NCBI GenBank assembly: GCA_016169955.1
Contig: JABJUM010000038.1
Span: 620,001-684,000 of the forward strand
From: Phytophthora vignae f. sp. vignae
Lineage: Eukaryota > Oomycota > Peronosporomycetes > Peronosporales > Peronosporaceae
Direction: 5' to 3'
Length of the DNA stretch: 64,000 nt
Within the stretch, counting starts at the first letter, position 1. Each line of letters starts with the position of its first letter. Of this stretch, positions 9,714 through 19,841 are shown piece by piece. The notes under the pieces were generated by a model. It saw only the letters and a program-made list of their open reading frames with translations, was not told the origin of the DNA and did not search any database. The translations under genes and the position numbers were made by a program.

Positions 9714-10584
9714 TCGATGGTAAGCATAGGTTCCTGACTCCCACTACACCATCCTGGTTTCTATCTCAAGGCATTCAATCCGGAGCAAGTCCCATCCGAA
9801 GAACAGCAGGGCGAATAGTTTGCTCCAGAGTACTATCGTTTATGCACGAGCACGATAAACCCCATCTGGAAGGATTGAGGGCTGTTTGCGACGAACACCT
9901 AACGAACACCTAGGCGCAGCGTTCGGTCGGCAACAGCTCAAAGTCAGATCCCAGACAGATCCTCCATTGTGCCCGCCGGCGGATCTGCTGGAAGAAGCCA
10001 GTGTACCGGTACATTTATTACGATTTAATTTCCTATTTGTAGACTGCGACTTTGGAGTCGCAAGATTACACAGTATACACATGCACATGTACCGGTACAT
10101 ACGACCACGCCTTGCACAGCGTAAACTGTTGGCGGCAAAGGATGTGACCAACTTCTACAAAAGTGTCGACTTCGGCGGCTGAATGTCTTCAAAATGAGCC
10201 CTGTAGAGTGTGTGTCCTGTATTGATCCGCCTGTTATCGTTGCTTGCGGTGGTGTATAGGCCAACGTCTGAAGAAGAAGGAAATAACTCCAGTCCTCTAA
10301 ACGCGCGTGTGTGCGGATGCGTTTACAATGAAAAAGCTTTAAGCCGCTGTAACGATTAACCGGTTAACAAATTGATCTTGGACTCGGGAGAGACTACGTA
10401 TGTACCGTACTGTACAGTGCTGTACATCTGTGCTCGTAAAAAGAGAGCACCATTTTAACATTCTACAGCCTCATTATTTATTAAAATAAAATATTAATAT
10501 ATGTTCAATTTTATACCTTGTCAAGAGCCTAAACCGTTGTGCCGACGGCGGACCCGGCGGCGAGGGTTACTGCGTGTAGTACTG
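9714..10584. other. Gene-free stretch with short palindromes
   Basis: No credible coding frame is seen. The stretch contains TGTACCGGTACA-type palindromes near 10005 and 10088, a TGCGACT/AGTCGCA stem near 10044, and AT-rich sequence near 10480-10510. Confidence 0.5.
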
Positions 10585-10586
10585 TA

Positions 10587-11535
10587 CTTCTCCGGTCCGG
10601 AAAAGAATTAACAGTTAGGTTTTTCTAATAAAACCTCTCTTTATTTTATTGGATAAAAATAATAGCGACTACGATGTACGACCAGCGCTAATATGAAGGT
10701 GTCGACACAACAAAAGGAGCCAGCCCCTATCGGCACAACAAAACGAGCCAGCAACACGATAATGGGGCGGGCCAAGGGCACCGTCGACATCCCTGAGGAA
10801 ACGCGGCAAGCCATCGCGCTGTTCCTCGCTGAGCGGTCTGTGGGCGGCCGCTTGAAGCGTGGGGCAGCGTCGACACGCTTGACCACTGTTTCCTGACCCT
10901 TCAAAACGTCATGGAAACAGTGATCAAGCACCACGGACACAACGACTACAAGCTCTCGCACTACAAGCAGCGGCGTGGACTCTCGTCAAGTGCATCTCCG
11001 ACAGCGCTGACATGTGAACCAGCTGCGGTAGAAAGTGGGATTCACCATCTTTTGTGTGGAGCACTTCAGTTTCTCTAATTCATAGTACATCATCTGATAA
11101 ATCATAGCTCTAACATTGAGGCTTGCTCTATTGGCTGAAATCAATGGGATTCGAACACTGATTTGTCGCATATCAATCTAACCAGCAAAAAACCTCGTGG
11201 TTCCGATTGCTAAAACAACCGAAAGGGAGGGCTATTTTAACGAAACTGTGGGGCTGTATGGAACAACTGTTTAAAGTACTTTAGAATGATTATTTTAGTT
11301 TTGCGTAATTCCAACTAGCAACGACACAGCGAAAAAAACCTTAGAGGGGTCGTGGATACCTCCATTGCGAGCGTGGTAGTTAGATACTGCGTCGTGTTAA
11401 GCGCTCGTAAAAAATATACCTGGAAAGCCCGCACTTAGAGCTTTCGAATGCAGGTTTCGCAGCATCAATACAGTCATTACTTTTTCAGATATGCATTGGT
11501 ATGTGAACTGTTAATTCTTTTCCGGACCGGAGAAG
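10587..11535 (+). mobile_element. Tc1/mariner-superfamily deletion derivative
   Basis: Perfect 30-bp inverted repeats (10587-10616 and 11506-11535) begin CTTCTCCGGTCCGGAAAAG and are flanked by TA on both sides. Inside, 10762-10860 encodes the N-terminal HTH start MGRAKGTVDIPEETRQAI. After a large deletion, about 10870-10985 encodes the C-terminal segment FLTLQNVMETVIKHHG, resembling the end of oomycete mariner-like transposases. The catalytic DDE core is absent, so the element cannot move by itself. The identical ends suggest recent mobilisation in trans. Confidence 0.8.
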
Positions 11536-11537
11536 TA

Positions 11538-11998
11538 CGAAGGAACTACTACAGTAAGAATTTTAATTCTTGTGCATCATGCACTGCATGTACAGTTGCG
11601 TAGACTCTCACTGCGCTTTACATACATGTAGGTGCGCCATGTGCATGTACTGTACCAAGGTGTTGTTCCTGTGCAAAGCAAAATAATCATCAGTAGTATC
11701 CAAGTAATCCAGTGGTAGACGCGTTTCACTTCATGTCGCTGTAAGCCTGCCTTCGCCACCAGCGGGATTGTGATGCACAACGATTACAGTATGAGGACTA
11801 CAGTATGCACGGCAGCTCGCCCGCCTCGAAATCTTTGATGACACGGGCAAATGTGCTCCTGGACATGTACTTTAGCATCCCGGGGCACTGCATCCGGGTC
11901 GTTCTTGAAAAGCCATTACGGTACAGCTCTAAGATTTACTCACAAACATGTAAAGCGTTTATACTTAAGTAAACGACACCGATGTCTCTGCGTCACCA
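11538..11998. other. Gene-free stretch
   Basis: Only short frames without recognisable domains are present. It lies downstream of the Kazal pseudogene on its strand and may hold that gene's former 3' region. Repeated TGTAC and ATGCA words occur. Confidence 0.4.
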
Positions 11999-13007
11999 TT
12001 AAACAGTGATCTTCGCGCTCTTAGAAGCGGGCAATGTCTTCTCGGCAATAGACTGCTTCTCCGCTTCAGCCGGAGCCTCGGCCTCCTTGACACCCTTCAC
12101 CAGAGTACGGTCGAACCGGACGCGCCCTCGCCAATGATTCCGTCCGAGACGTCCTCGAACAGGCTGCCGGTACCGCTGCCGGACGCAGTGCCCGTCTTCT
12201 CCGACTTGGACGCCTTCGTAGACTTGCTGGACTTGGTAGCCGTGCTAGGAGCCTCGGTCTCCTTGACACCCTTTACAACGGCAGGCTCGTCAAGAGCAGT
12301 AAAGTCGACAATCTTCTTTTTTTCGCCAGTCTCGCCCTTGCATTTCGCGAGACGCATGGCACACTCGTTCGAGTACTCCTTGCCATTTTCGTCAACCACG
12401 GGCGAGTACTCCATGGTGCATGCGTCGGGGCAAGACTCACCGGTGCTGCTTCCTGCCTCACGGAGCCTAGAACACACTCGCCAGAGCTGGCTACGGCGAG
12501 CTCGGTCGCGTTGCACTGAGCGACAGTAAACGCGCACTCGTTCTTGTAGGTGACGTTGTCGGAACCGCAGACAGGCTCTTAGTCGGTAGGGCAGACCGTG
12601 TCGCAATCGTAGTGGTGGCTGCCCGATCCTTCCTCAGAGTCCCAGCTCAAGTCCCACGAGCCCGAGTCGCTAGGGTAAACCGCAGGCCCAGGGCCAAGTC
12701 CCAAGTCGAACTTGGAGCCAGCCTCGCTCATAGGGACGGCGATGCCGATCGACGTGAGAAGCTTGGGGTCGGCGGTTGCGTCAGCTCCGCTCTCGTCGCC
12801 AATGACGCCGCCAGAGGCATCGTCAAAGAGGCTGCCGATGCCGCTGCCGGAGGTCTCCGAGGTCTTCGTCGACTTGGAGGACTTGGTCGCCTTGGTGGTC
12901 TTCGTCGCCTCCTCCACCGGAGTCTTGGACGATAGCGTGGCTGGGTCGCCAGCGCTCACGGAAGCAACAGCAATAGCCGCGAGCACAATGCCGATAGAGA
13001 GCTTCAT
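11999..13007 (-). pseudogene. Two-domain Kazal inhibitor gene, broken by a stop and frameshifts
   Basis: The gene starts at 13007 with a signal peptide (MKLSIGIVLAAIAVASVSAG) and a GSLFDDASGGVIG linker. The first Kazal domain is cut by TAA at 12579-12581 inside CPTD-stop-EPVCGSDN, then continues in frame to SSGEC. A frameshift near 12465 is needed to reach the second, four-cysteine Kazal domain (CPDACTMEYSPVVDENG, NEC, AKC) and a GSLFEDVSDGIIG linker. A further frameshift near 12115 restores the tail LVKGVKEAEAP...SAKITV. Three lesions in one kilobase argue for a pseudogene, although read or assembly errors could mimic single-base shifts. The promoter block upstream is intact. Confidence 0.8.
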
Positions 13008-13044
13008 TGCGTACCGCCAAAGGGAAGGGACCTGGTGGAAGGTA

Positions 13045-13062
13045 GCGCAAATTGCAGAATGA
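13045..13062 (-). promoter_or_regulatory. Oomycete Inr+FPR core promoter of the Kazal pseudogene
   Basis: The minus strand reads TCATTCTGCAATTTGCGC, about 40 nt before the ATG. It matches the promoter block of the other Kazal loci almost exactly. Confidence 0.75.
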
Positions 13063-13221
13063 CAGGCGAGCCTTGCTGCTTCCTTTGCTTAGCGTAACCT
13101 AACGTGGTGCCCTTCCGTCGGCACGACCACTTTGCAGGCTGCAACACCGAAGCCCCGTATCTTCCACTTCCCATCCGGAGAAAAATTGCCCGACACTGTC
13201 TATGGTACACAGCGAATCGCT

Positions 13222-13284
13222 AAAAAATCTCGGATGGTGTAGGGAATCGCTGTCAGCGATTCCCTACACCATCCGAGATTTTTT
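13222..13284. repeat. Perfect palindrome, 31-bp arms
   Basis: Arms 13222-13252 and 13254-13284 are exact complements around one T. The arms include AAAAAATCTCGG and GTGTAGGGAATCGCTG. The longest perfect palindrome I found in the window; it lies between a Kazal pseudogene and the ADP-ribosylglycohydrolase gene. Confidence 0.85.
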
Positions 13285-13586
13285 CGCTGATTGTTGCTGC
13301 TCGATTCCAGCCTCGAGCGGCAAGCAGCGAGATTGATCGAGCGCCCGCGCCACAGTCGCCTACATGTACTGTACTGTACTACATGCATATAGTGAGGGAC
13401 GCACTGTAGAATTTAAACCCCTCAAAGCAAGCCCTCAACTTTTCAAGAAGTAAGAAGCATGTCAACTTTGCACTGTTCTCGTCGTGGGATTTTGAGAAAA
13501 GTTCTGAAATTTGCTTTGACAAAAACTACTAAGAAGCATAATAAGAATTATGAATTCAGATCCATCACCTGAGACGATCATGGTAA

Positions 13587-14564
13587 ACGGATCGCTGCGT
13601 CGCGTTGGCACTGTGTGGAGACGCCGCCGGCGCGACGCTCGAGTTCGCGCCCGGCACCATCACGGAGTCGGATGTCTTGTGCGCGATGACGATGCCCGGG
13701 GGCGGCGTCTTCTCCGTGGGCAAAGGCCAGATCACGGACGACTCGGAGCTGTCGCTGTCGCTAGCGCACGGACTTCTGGGGAGCCGCCCAAGTGATGGAT
13801 TCCCACTGGAGGCCGTGGCACGACGGTACGCGGCCTGGTGCGACTCGAAGCCCTTTGACATTGGCAACACGTGCGCCACTGCGTTCGGCGTACAGCCCGA
13901 CGGTGCTGGCAACTACGCTCCGACAATGACGCAGGCAGCAGCGACCTATTGCTCGGGTAGTGAAGCCAATGGGTCGCTCATGCGCATCGCCCCACTAGCG
14001 ATCTGGGCTGTGGGGGAGTCCGAGGAGACGATTGTGGCTCTCGCCAGAACGGAGGCGACGCTGTCGCACCCGAGCCAAGTGTGTCAGGACTGCAATGCAG
14101 TTTACTGCCTCATGCTGGAGCACCTGTTGCGCTGTCCGGGGGACTTTCAGGGCGCTTTGAGTCGTGGGGAGCGATTCGTGACGGCTGATGTGAACTCGGT
14201 GGTGCGGACGTGGTTCTTGGAGGAGTCGTTGGATATCTCCAGCCTCGTGTGTACGCGCAAGATTGGTCATGTACGCTGGGGGTTCGTGCTCGCAACGCAC
14301 TTCTTGCGCCAGAATGAGGCCTACGAGCAGGCAATCCACCAGACGTTGCTGAAGGGGGGTGACACGGATACGAATGCTGCTATTGTCGGTGGACTCGTTG
14401 GTGCGCTGCATGGTGTCGATGCAATTCCACCTCGTATGCGGGAGGCCGTGCTCAATTTTGACGCTACGAATCCTTCAGCTACGCGTCGGACGCGTCCGGA
14501 GGCGTACCGTGGGGCACAGGTTACCAGGCTTGTTGAACAGCTTTTGGGTGAAGACGCGGATTGA
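13587..14564 (+). CDS. ADP-ribosylglycohydrolase family protein, 5' end irregular
   Basis: The frame encodes an ARH/DraG-type hydrolase that removes ADP-ribose from proteins or from ADP-ribosylated metabolites using two Mg2+ ions. The key signatures are present: DRCVALALCGDAAGATLEF at the start (family pattern DRxxGAxxGxAxGDAxGA), the metal site TDDSE, SEANGSLMRIAPLA, and the C-terminal GGDTDTNAAIVGGLVGALHG with its DxDT metal ligands. The frame ends at 14564. It is closed upstream by TAA at 13584-13586 with no ATG before the GDA motif. An ATG at 13550 (MNSDPSPETIM) or 13580 lies one base out of frame. A single-base indel, a non-AUG start or an unseen upstream exon are all possible. Apart from that the domain looks intact and about full length. 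Confidence 0.8.
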   Translation, partial: TDRCVALALCGDAAGATLEFAPGTITESDVLCAMTMPGGGVFSVGKGQITDDSELSLSLAHGLLGSRPSDGFPLEAVARRYAAWCDSKPFDIGNTCATAFGVQPDGAGNYAPTMTQAAATYCSGSEANGSLMRIAPLAIWAVGESEETIVALARTEATLSHPSQVCQDCNAVYCLMLEHLLRCPGDFQGALSRGERFVTADVNSVVRTWFLEESLDISSLVCTRKIGHVRWGFVLATHFLRQNEAYEQAIHQTLLKGGDTDTNAAIVGGLVGALHGVDAIPPRMREAVLNFDATNPSATRRTRPEAYRGAQVTRLVEQLLGEDAD

Positions 14565-15010
14565 AGTTGTGGGTGCAAGTGCAACTACATGTAAGTGCAA
14601 CTAACTGAAGACGTTTTTGGTTAGATGCCATGATAGTTGACCTATGGTTTCCTACATACAAATGGCGATGTCAAAGCCTGCTGTAGCTTAGCCTCAGCAT
14701 TTCAGTAACAGATTGAGATGGCATTTTGCTTGATGCACGTAGTACTACGTCAGTCGATCAACTATATAGGGACTCAGAACATCAGCTTTAGTAATAGATC
14801 TAACAGCTATTGCGAGTTTAACGCGAAGCAGATTGGCGTCTGCATGATGTACAGGTACAGTAAGATGTGAAGAATGGCAGTCCAGAACCTGAAAAGAAAA
14901 TTGCTTTATGGGATGAGCGGTCAAGCAAGTAGAACCCGCGTTTGTTTGGCTTCTCGGATTGATATGATTCCTTCCATGTAGCCTCTATCCAGTAGTTTGG
15001 CACTCGCTTT
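14565..15010. other. Intergenic stretch
   Basis: Convergent 3' ends of the ADP-ribosylglycohydrolase and HAD genes flank this DNA. No coding frame or repeat stands out; CTACATGTA-type short palindromes recur. Confidence 0.4.
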
Positions 15011-16024
15011 CTACCACGTGTAGCGCGTCATGGTGTACGTCGGGTCCAGCTGCGTCTTCTCGAGCAGCTTCTCAAGAAGATCCGGCTTCACACGCAGCTC
15101 TTCTTCAGTTGCGCCCCAAGCGTTCACATTAAGCTCCTTGGCGTGGACACCACCAGCGATGAAGATGCTGTCAACACCAGTGTTCTTCGCGCCCTGGATG
15201 TCGTGATGGAGCGAGTCACCAATGTGCACAACCTTCGATTTGTCCGTCGCATTCGCCAAGCGCAGACACACTTCAAAGTGCTCCTTCATCGGCTTGCCGA
15301 AGTAGACAACCTCTCCGCCCATTTCTTCATAGAGCTTGGCGATGCCGCCTCCCATGTGCACGAAACGGTCGTTGGCGACAACGGCCAGCACGTCCGGGTT
15401 TGGGCACAGCAGCGGCAGCTTCCGCTCCAGACCACCGCGCAGGAACTCCTTCATCGCGTCGTTCACCTTGCCTGTGTGGCGGAAGTCCGTCGGCAGTATC
15501 TCGGCTACGCGGTCGCTGTAGCAGACCTGCTGCGTACCCTCCACCATGAGGAACTGGGCCTTGTCTAGACCCACGATCTCCACGTCCAGGCCGTGGAAGA
15601 TGGACTCTGGGTCGGACGCGCGCTTGGTAACCTTGCCGTCCAGGTCCGAGGTCATGAGTGAGCAGCGCGCGTGCGTGTCGCGCCTCTCGAGCAGGTAGTC
15701 GTGGCACACTTCGCCGCCGGTGACGCCCTGGAAGTCGGTGGAGAAGCCCATGGGCCCCAGCTTGATGGGGAGGCCGCACGAGCGGTGCGCAGTGTTGGAC
15801 AGCAGCACCACCTTCTTCCCCGCCGCGACCATGCGGTTGAAGCAGTCGACAGCTCCGATGTACGGCAGCGTGCCATTGTGCAGCACGCCGTACTGGTCGA
15901 TGAGCACCACGTCGTACTGGTCCAGCACTTCGGACAGTCCCTTGACGATCTGGTGGGGATGGAGGGGCGAGGAGGTGAGAGGGGGTTGACGCACATATCG
16001 ATTTCAATCATGTACCTTTGTCAT
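15011..16024 (-). CDS. HAD-superfamily class IIA hydrolase (sugar or aryl phosphatase-like)
   Basis: Two exons give 315 residues. A micro-exon, 16024-16016 (ATG ACA AAG, MTK), is joined across a 66-nt intron (16015-15950, gtacat...caccag) to 15949-15011. HAD motif I is LIDQYGVLHNG, with the nucleophile Asp and a hydrophobic residue at the second Asp position, as in the DxxGVLHNG subgroup. Motif II is LLSNTAHRS, the motif III Lys is in YFGKPMKEHFEVC, and motif IV is VVHIGDSLHHDIQGA. The long C2-type cap between motifs II and III fits class IIA. The family hydrolyses small phosphoesters; the substrate cannot be read from sequence. A promoter-like TCATTCGCAAAATTGC lies 29 nt before the ATG, which supports the micro-exon start over an in-frame ATG at 15994 that would lie in the intron. 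Confidence 0.85.
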
Positions 16025-16052
16025 CGTTTTCTGCTTGGTCTTGCGCGACGAC

Positions 16053-16069
16053 TGCAATTTTGCGAATGA
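16053..16069 (-). promoter_or_regulatory. Initiator-like core promoter of the HAD gene
   Basis: The minus strand reads TTCATTCGCAAAATTGC, an Inr followed by a CAAWTT-like flank, just upstream of the MTK micro-exon. Confidence 0.55.
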
Positions 16070-16285
16070 AAATACACGTCACAAAGCAAATGTCACTTAA
16101 CGGCTACTTCAGAAGTTGAAGCGCTTGATCGCAGATGGCAGGCCAAGCCTGCATGCTCGACTAAATTGGGCGAGCAAACGCTCGAATGCCATGGTGGGAA
16201 ATGGAAGTTACTTCTCAAGTTGAAGCCAAATATTGTTGATTCAGAAACTTCCTAATTGTCCGCTTCGCCTGTGCAACCTTGGTAA

Positions 16286-16326
16286 CTGGAGCAATATACA
16301 CTTGAATCAAGTGTATATTGCTCCAG
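16286..16326. repeat. Perfect palindrome, 20-bp arms
   Basis: CTGGAGCAATATACACTTGA is followed by one A and its exact complement. It lies beside a degraded transposase fragment and may be a transposon end. Confidence 0.85.
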
Positions 16327-16700
16327 ATACCCAAGTGACTCGACAAAAAGCGTTCGCAACCAAGCGTGTGAATACATGCATACTTACAGTCCCGGACACC
16401 ATCGAGCCCCCTACTCCGATGTCATCGTCTGAGTTGACTTCTTTGTCGGCTAGGCTGCAGTCCTCCAATTCTTTGACTATGGCGCTTGAGATGTCCTCAG
16501 TGTCGGTTCGAATACCGACCTTGGCGAACCCGCTCACAATGGTATCACTCGAAAGCTCGCTATAGAAGTGTGCAATGGTCGTGTCCAGATCGTGGCGGCT
16601 TCTGTGAAGCTTATAACTTCCTGCTTGTGAGAGTATCCCACCGCGGTTCGCTGGTACGTCTTTCGCTTCTTGCCATTGCCATTTACGCGTGCTCTGCGCG
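16307..16700 (-). pseudogene. Degraded pogo/CENP-B-like transposase, N- and C-terminal remnants
   Basis: On the minus strand, about 16700-16600 reads KKRKTYQRTAVGYSHKQEV, resembling the N-terminal HTH of CENP-B-type transposases. In another frame, about 16610-16400 reads LDTTIAHFYSELSSDTIVSG followed by FAKVGI, resembling the C-terminal end where TIxNGFxKAGI is typical. The DDE core between them is missing. The identification rests on pattern similarity only. Confidence 0.4.
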
Positions 16701-17179
16701 ATTCTTAGAAATGCGGTACGAGGGACTTTGCAATCATGTAGTCAGATTGTGATTACCTTCGACAAATGCTGGCACTCGCTGACAAAATTATCAGAAACAC
16801 CTATTGGGGGTACCCGGACTGGTTGTCCAGGGGGTTCGCAGTTCTCGGGAGCAGCAAGATTCCTGCATTGGACTTCCGACAACAAGGACACAACAGCCAA
16901 AATTATACCGTACGCATTTTGAGCTCATCTGCATCATACTTTCAAACAAATATTGTTTGCTTGACACGCAACCAGGGCTCCACCGGAAAGACTAGGATAA
17001 CAGCATTTTTAAAATACCTATGGTAGCATTATTTATTATATCTGTGTTAGGAATCTCTTTTACTACATATCGGTAAGCATCTCCTGCGCCTGCCTCGCAG
17101 CCGCAGCATCTGCCCTGGTATCATACTGTACTTCAAATGATACACCTTCGAAACTGCAAATTCGGGTCAGGCGAATGTG

Positions 17180-17315
17180 CCGCCGAGGCGGTGGTTGTCG
17201 CGAGAATGTCGTTGATACACAAGGGAAGGGCCAGTGCTGGCCTGTGGTGGATGTCGCGAGAACGTCGCTTGATGAGACACTGGCGAGGCGGTGGATGTCG
17301 CGAGAATGTCACTCG
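17180..17315 (+). repeat. Three imperfect copies of ggtggatgtcgcgagaatgt
   Basis: The motif occurs near 17190, 17247 and 17290, separated by related GATGAGACACTGGCGAGGC sequence. It lies inside the inverted-repeat element. Confidence 0.6.
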
Positions 17316-17667
17316 ATGACAAACTCGCCTGGGCCGCCCAACGACAGTTCTTCGAACTGCGAAGTAAAACTAAATCATCTGCACACAGACTCGCTTCACT
17401 TACAAAGCAGACATTGTGGCGCAAAATGAACGAAAATGTCGAGAGAGGACCCCGCGATGTAGCAGGAACCACAGGGGGGCCCGAGGATACCAGATAGATA
17501 GAGGACACCAGGATAGGGGATAACAAGGCCATGGGACAGAGGAAGATACCGTAGAGAGAAAGCAGTCAGAAGCTAACATCGAGAAATAGTAAGTCCGGTT
17601 CACGTGCGTGTAGAAGAAGAACTTATTCTTCTCAGCAAGTTATCCTTAACCTAGTTAGCGGGTGGCT

Positions 17668-17925
17668 TCAAACCAGGCGGTACGGTGAGCCGTTTGCAGG
17701 CGACTTTGTAGCGAGATCCCATTTATTGCGGATGTAGTACGAATTTTTGCTGGCTAGGCGGCGATCGATTCTACGTGCCTCAGCATGAGCCGCGACCGAC
17801 CGTGTATCGCATCGGTTCTTGCGAGCCAAATGCTTGCATAGCCCTTGCGGCGTCTTCAACGTCCTCTTGCAGTAGCGGCAAGTCCGAGGGGCGTTCGGCT
17901 TGGGCCGACCGACCTTCCTTGGAAC
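17668..17925 (-). pseudogene. Zinc-finger protein fragment (C2HC type)
   Basis: The minus-strand frame reads RKVGRPKPNAP, then CRYCKRTLKTPQGLCKHLAR and KNRCD. The spacing CxxC...H...C fits a BED- or C2HC-like finger of the kind found at the N-terminus of several transposases. It ends in SPYRLV at 17668 without a recognisable catalytic domain. Probably a remnant of the element that surrounds it. Confidence 0.45.
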
Positions 17926-18665
17926 TTGAACCGGAGCAGGCGGGCCAACGACGCGCTTTCCATAACTTGTGCATGAGCTAGATAGTACAGCGTTCTGAAC
18001 GTGAACGAACCGGAAATGTATCCCCCAGCGACGCTGTCATAAACGGTCAGTTTTTTCTATAATAATTTTGTCAGCGAGTGCCAGCATTTTGTCCCCAAAG
18101 TGCCAGCATTTGTCGAAGGTAATCATAATTTGACCAGATTATTGCAATAGTGCCAGCATTTGGCAAAAGTCCGCGGCATTCTTTTATCGTTGGTGAGTCT
18201 AAAAATAAATACAGCTCAGCTCGTGAGGCCCTGGTTTCTCCGTCGGTGTCTGGGTCTGGGGATAAAATGCGAGCGAGCCTATTGGACGCCTGCCAAATAT
18301 GGCTTGGTCGAGCGGCTTATCTGCAGTGATATGTCGGGGTCATTAGCCCGACGTAAATCCGCGGGGACGCGAAATCGGTCTCGATAAGCGGCCCTACCCC
18401 TACCTTTATGTCGTGTATCCATCAAAAGTTTTATCTTGCTATTTGTATAGTTTAATCTGACCATCATTCTTGAAGGCGTTTCCTTCACTCTGGCGGCTTA
18501 TCGCCTCGATTATATCTTCCTGCCGACAACTTGAAGTTGCGCTCACTTTCGAATCGGACGGCGAAGGCGCGAAGTCGACCTCCGCCGACTCTCAGAAAGG
18601 TATGTTCTGCTAGTGGATGCTGATGTATTTGCTGTGGTTGACCTGTGCTGTTGCCGTGCAGCGCC

Positions 18666-19841
18666 ATGGTGCGCCTTGTGCACTCCGCCATCCACTGGCA
18701 GCTGCGCTGCATCGAGGACTCTTCGAGCGACGAGAACACGCCGCCGAACGTCGCTGCGGCGCCGAACCACGACCACAGCCGCCGATCCTGCGGAGCAGAC
18801 GGCGACGCAAGCGCAACGGGGACGGCTACGCCGCCGTGGCTGTCTCCGGAGCGGACCAAGCATCGGTCCAAGAGCGCGACGAACCCGCCACCACCAGAGA
18901 CGCCGCCGCCAACGGAGATGCGCGCGTGTCGAAGCCCGACGACTTCGTCTCCAGTGCTGCTGGAGACGCCACCAAGAGCCCCACCGCGCCCGAGGACGAC
19001 AAAGACGTCTCACCCACGCCGTCAAGACCGCCAAGCACGCCGAGATGCCGCTGCCCCGTACACCCGTCAACACCCCGCGCCCCAGCGCGCCATCCCTGCT
19101 GCCGCTGCTGTGCAAGCGACGCCTACATCTGCGGTGGATCTCGCTCCGCTGGCTCGACGGCAGGCGTCGCGACCGGGCGACATCTTCGTACCAGCGCGCT
19201 GGCCGTACAGCGTTGCGCACTTGCGCGACAACTTCAACCCGCTGGCCACGATCTTTCCAGCAGTGCGTCACTACGGGTCCTGCAATTGCTGGAACCCGTG
19301 CCGCACGGACTCCTGCCGGAATGCGCTGATGCACGTCTTCTGCAGTCCGAACTGCTGCCCGTACTCGGGGAAGTGCGGCAACGGCCTGGACGATTCGACC
19401 AAGGTCTACCTCGGCCGCAACCAGCGCACGCGCGAGTTGGGGATCGTGGCCGGCGAGGACATCGACGCTGGTGAAGTGCTCGGTCAGTACCTCGGGGAGA
19501 TAGAGCACGTGAGCTCTTCTCGCGCGAATCGACCGCGCAACCGGGGCTATAGGCTCGTGCTGAAGCAGCGGCCCGAGAAGCCGGCGACCGGCGTCTGCGC
19601 TGCAATCAACGCGGAGCGCATGGGGAGCCTCATGCGCTTCGTGAATCATTCCTGCCGACCGGCAGCGGCCTTCGTCGAGCTGTCTAACGGGCGTCGGACG
19701 ACCGTGGTGGTGGTGACCACGAGGGACATCCGCCGTGGCGAAGAGGTGACGGTGGACTATGGCGACGACCTCTGGTTCGTGTGCCGCTGCGAAGTTGCTG
19801 AATGCCGCCACAGCAACATCCAGGACGAGGAAGACCCATGA
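18666..19841 (+). CDS. SET-domain protein lysine methyltransferase
   Basis: From the ATG at 18666 the frame gives 391 residues. The N-terminal half is Pro/Ala/Arg-rich and disordered. The C-terminal half holds a cysteine-rich AWS/pre-SET-like segment (CNCWNPC, SCRNALMHVFC, NCCPYSGKC). The SET core follows: RELGIVAGEDIDAGEVLGQY, the cofactor-binding motif MRFVNHSC, and RRGEEVTVDYGDDLWFVC. A post-SET-like CRCEVAECRH closes the protein. All catalytic landmarks (NHSC and the xDYG tyrosine) are present, so activity is plausible. Such enzymes transfer methyl from S-adenosylmethionine to histone lysines. Its position between inverted repeats with a Harbinger transposase and a DUF6818 gene suggests it may belong to a transposon. 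An in-frame ATG at 18645 is also possible. Confidence 0.75.
   Translation: MVRLVHSAIHWQLRCIEDSSSDENTPPNVAAAPNHDHSRRSCGADGDASATGTATPPWLSPERTKHRSKSATNPPPPETPPPTEMRACRSPTTSSPVLLETPPRAPPRPRTTKTSHPRRQDRQARRDAAAPYTRQHPAPQRAIPAAAAVQATPTSAVDLAPLARRQASRPGDIFVPARWPYSVAHLRDNFNPLATIFPAVRHYGSCNCWNPCRTDSCRNALMHVFCSPNCCPYSGKCGNGLDDSTKVYLGRNQRTRELGIVAGEDIDAGEVLGQYLGEIEHVSSSRANRPRNRGYRLVLKQRPEKPATGVCAAINAERMGSLMRFVNHSCRPAAAFVELSNGRRTTVVVVTTRDIRRGEEVTVDYGDDLWFVCRCEVAECRHSNIQDEEDP

Larger units (their letters stand above)
16752..18125. mobile_element. Candidate inverted-repeat element with a zinc-finger remnant
   Basis: Left bases 16752-16795 (attaccttcgacaaatgctg, then gcactcgctgac...) reappear inverted at 18056-18125. 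The right copy contains an extra 22-bp duplication carrying gtgccagcattt. The 1.37-kb interior holds a small tandem repeat and a minus-strand zinc-finger fragment. I see no target duplication and no transposase core, so the superfamily is open. Confidence 0.5.
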
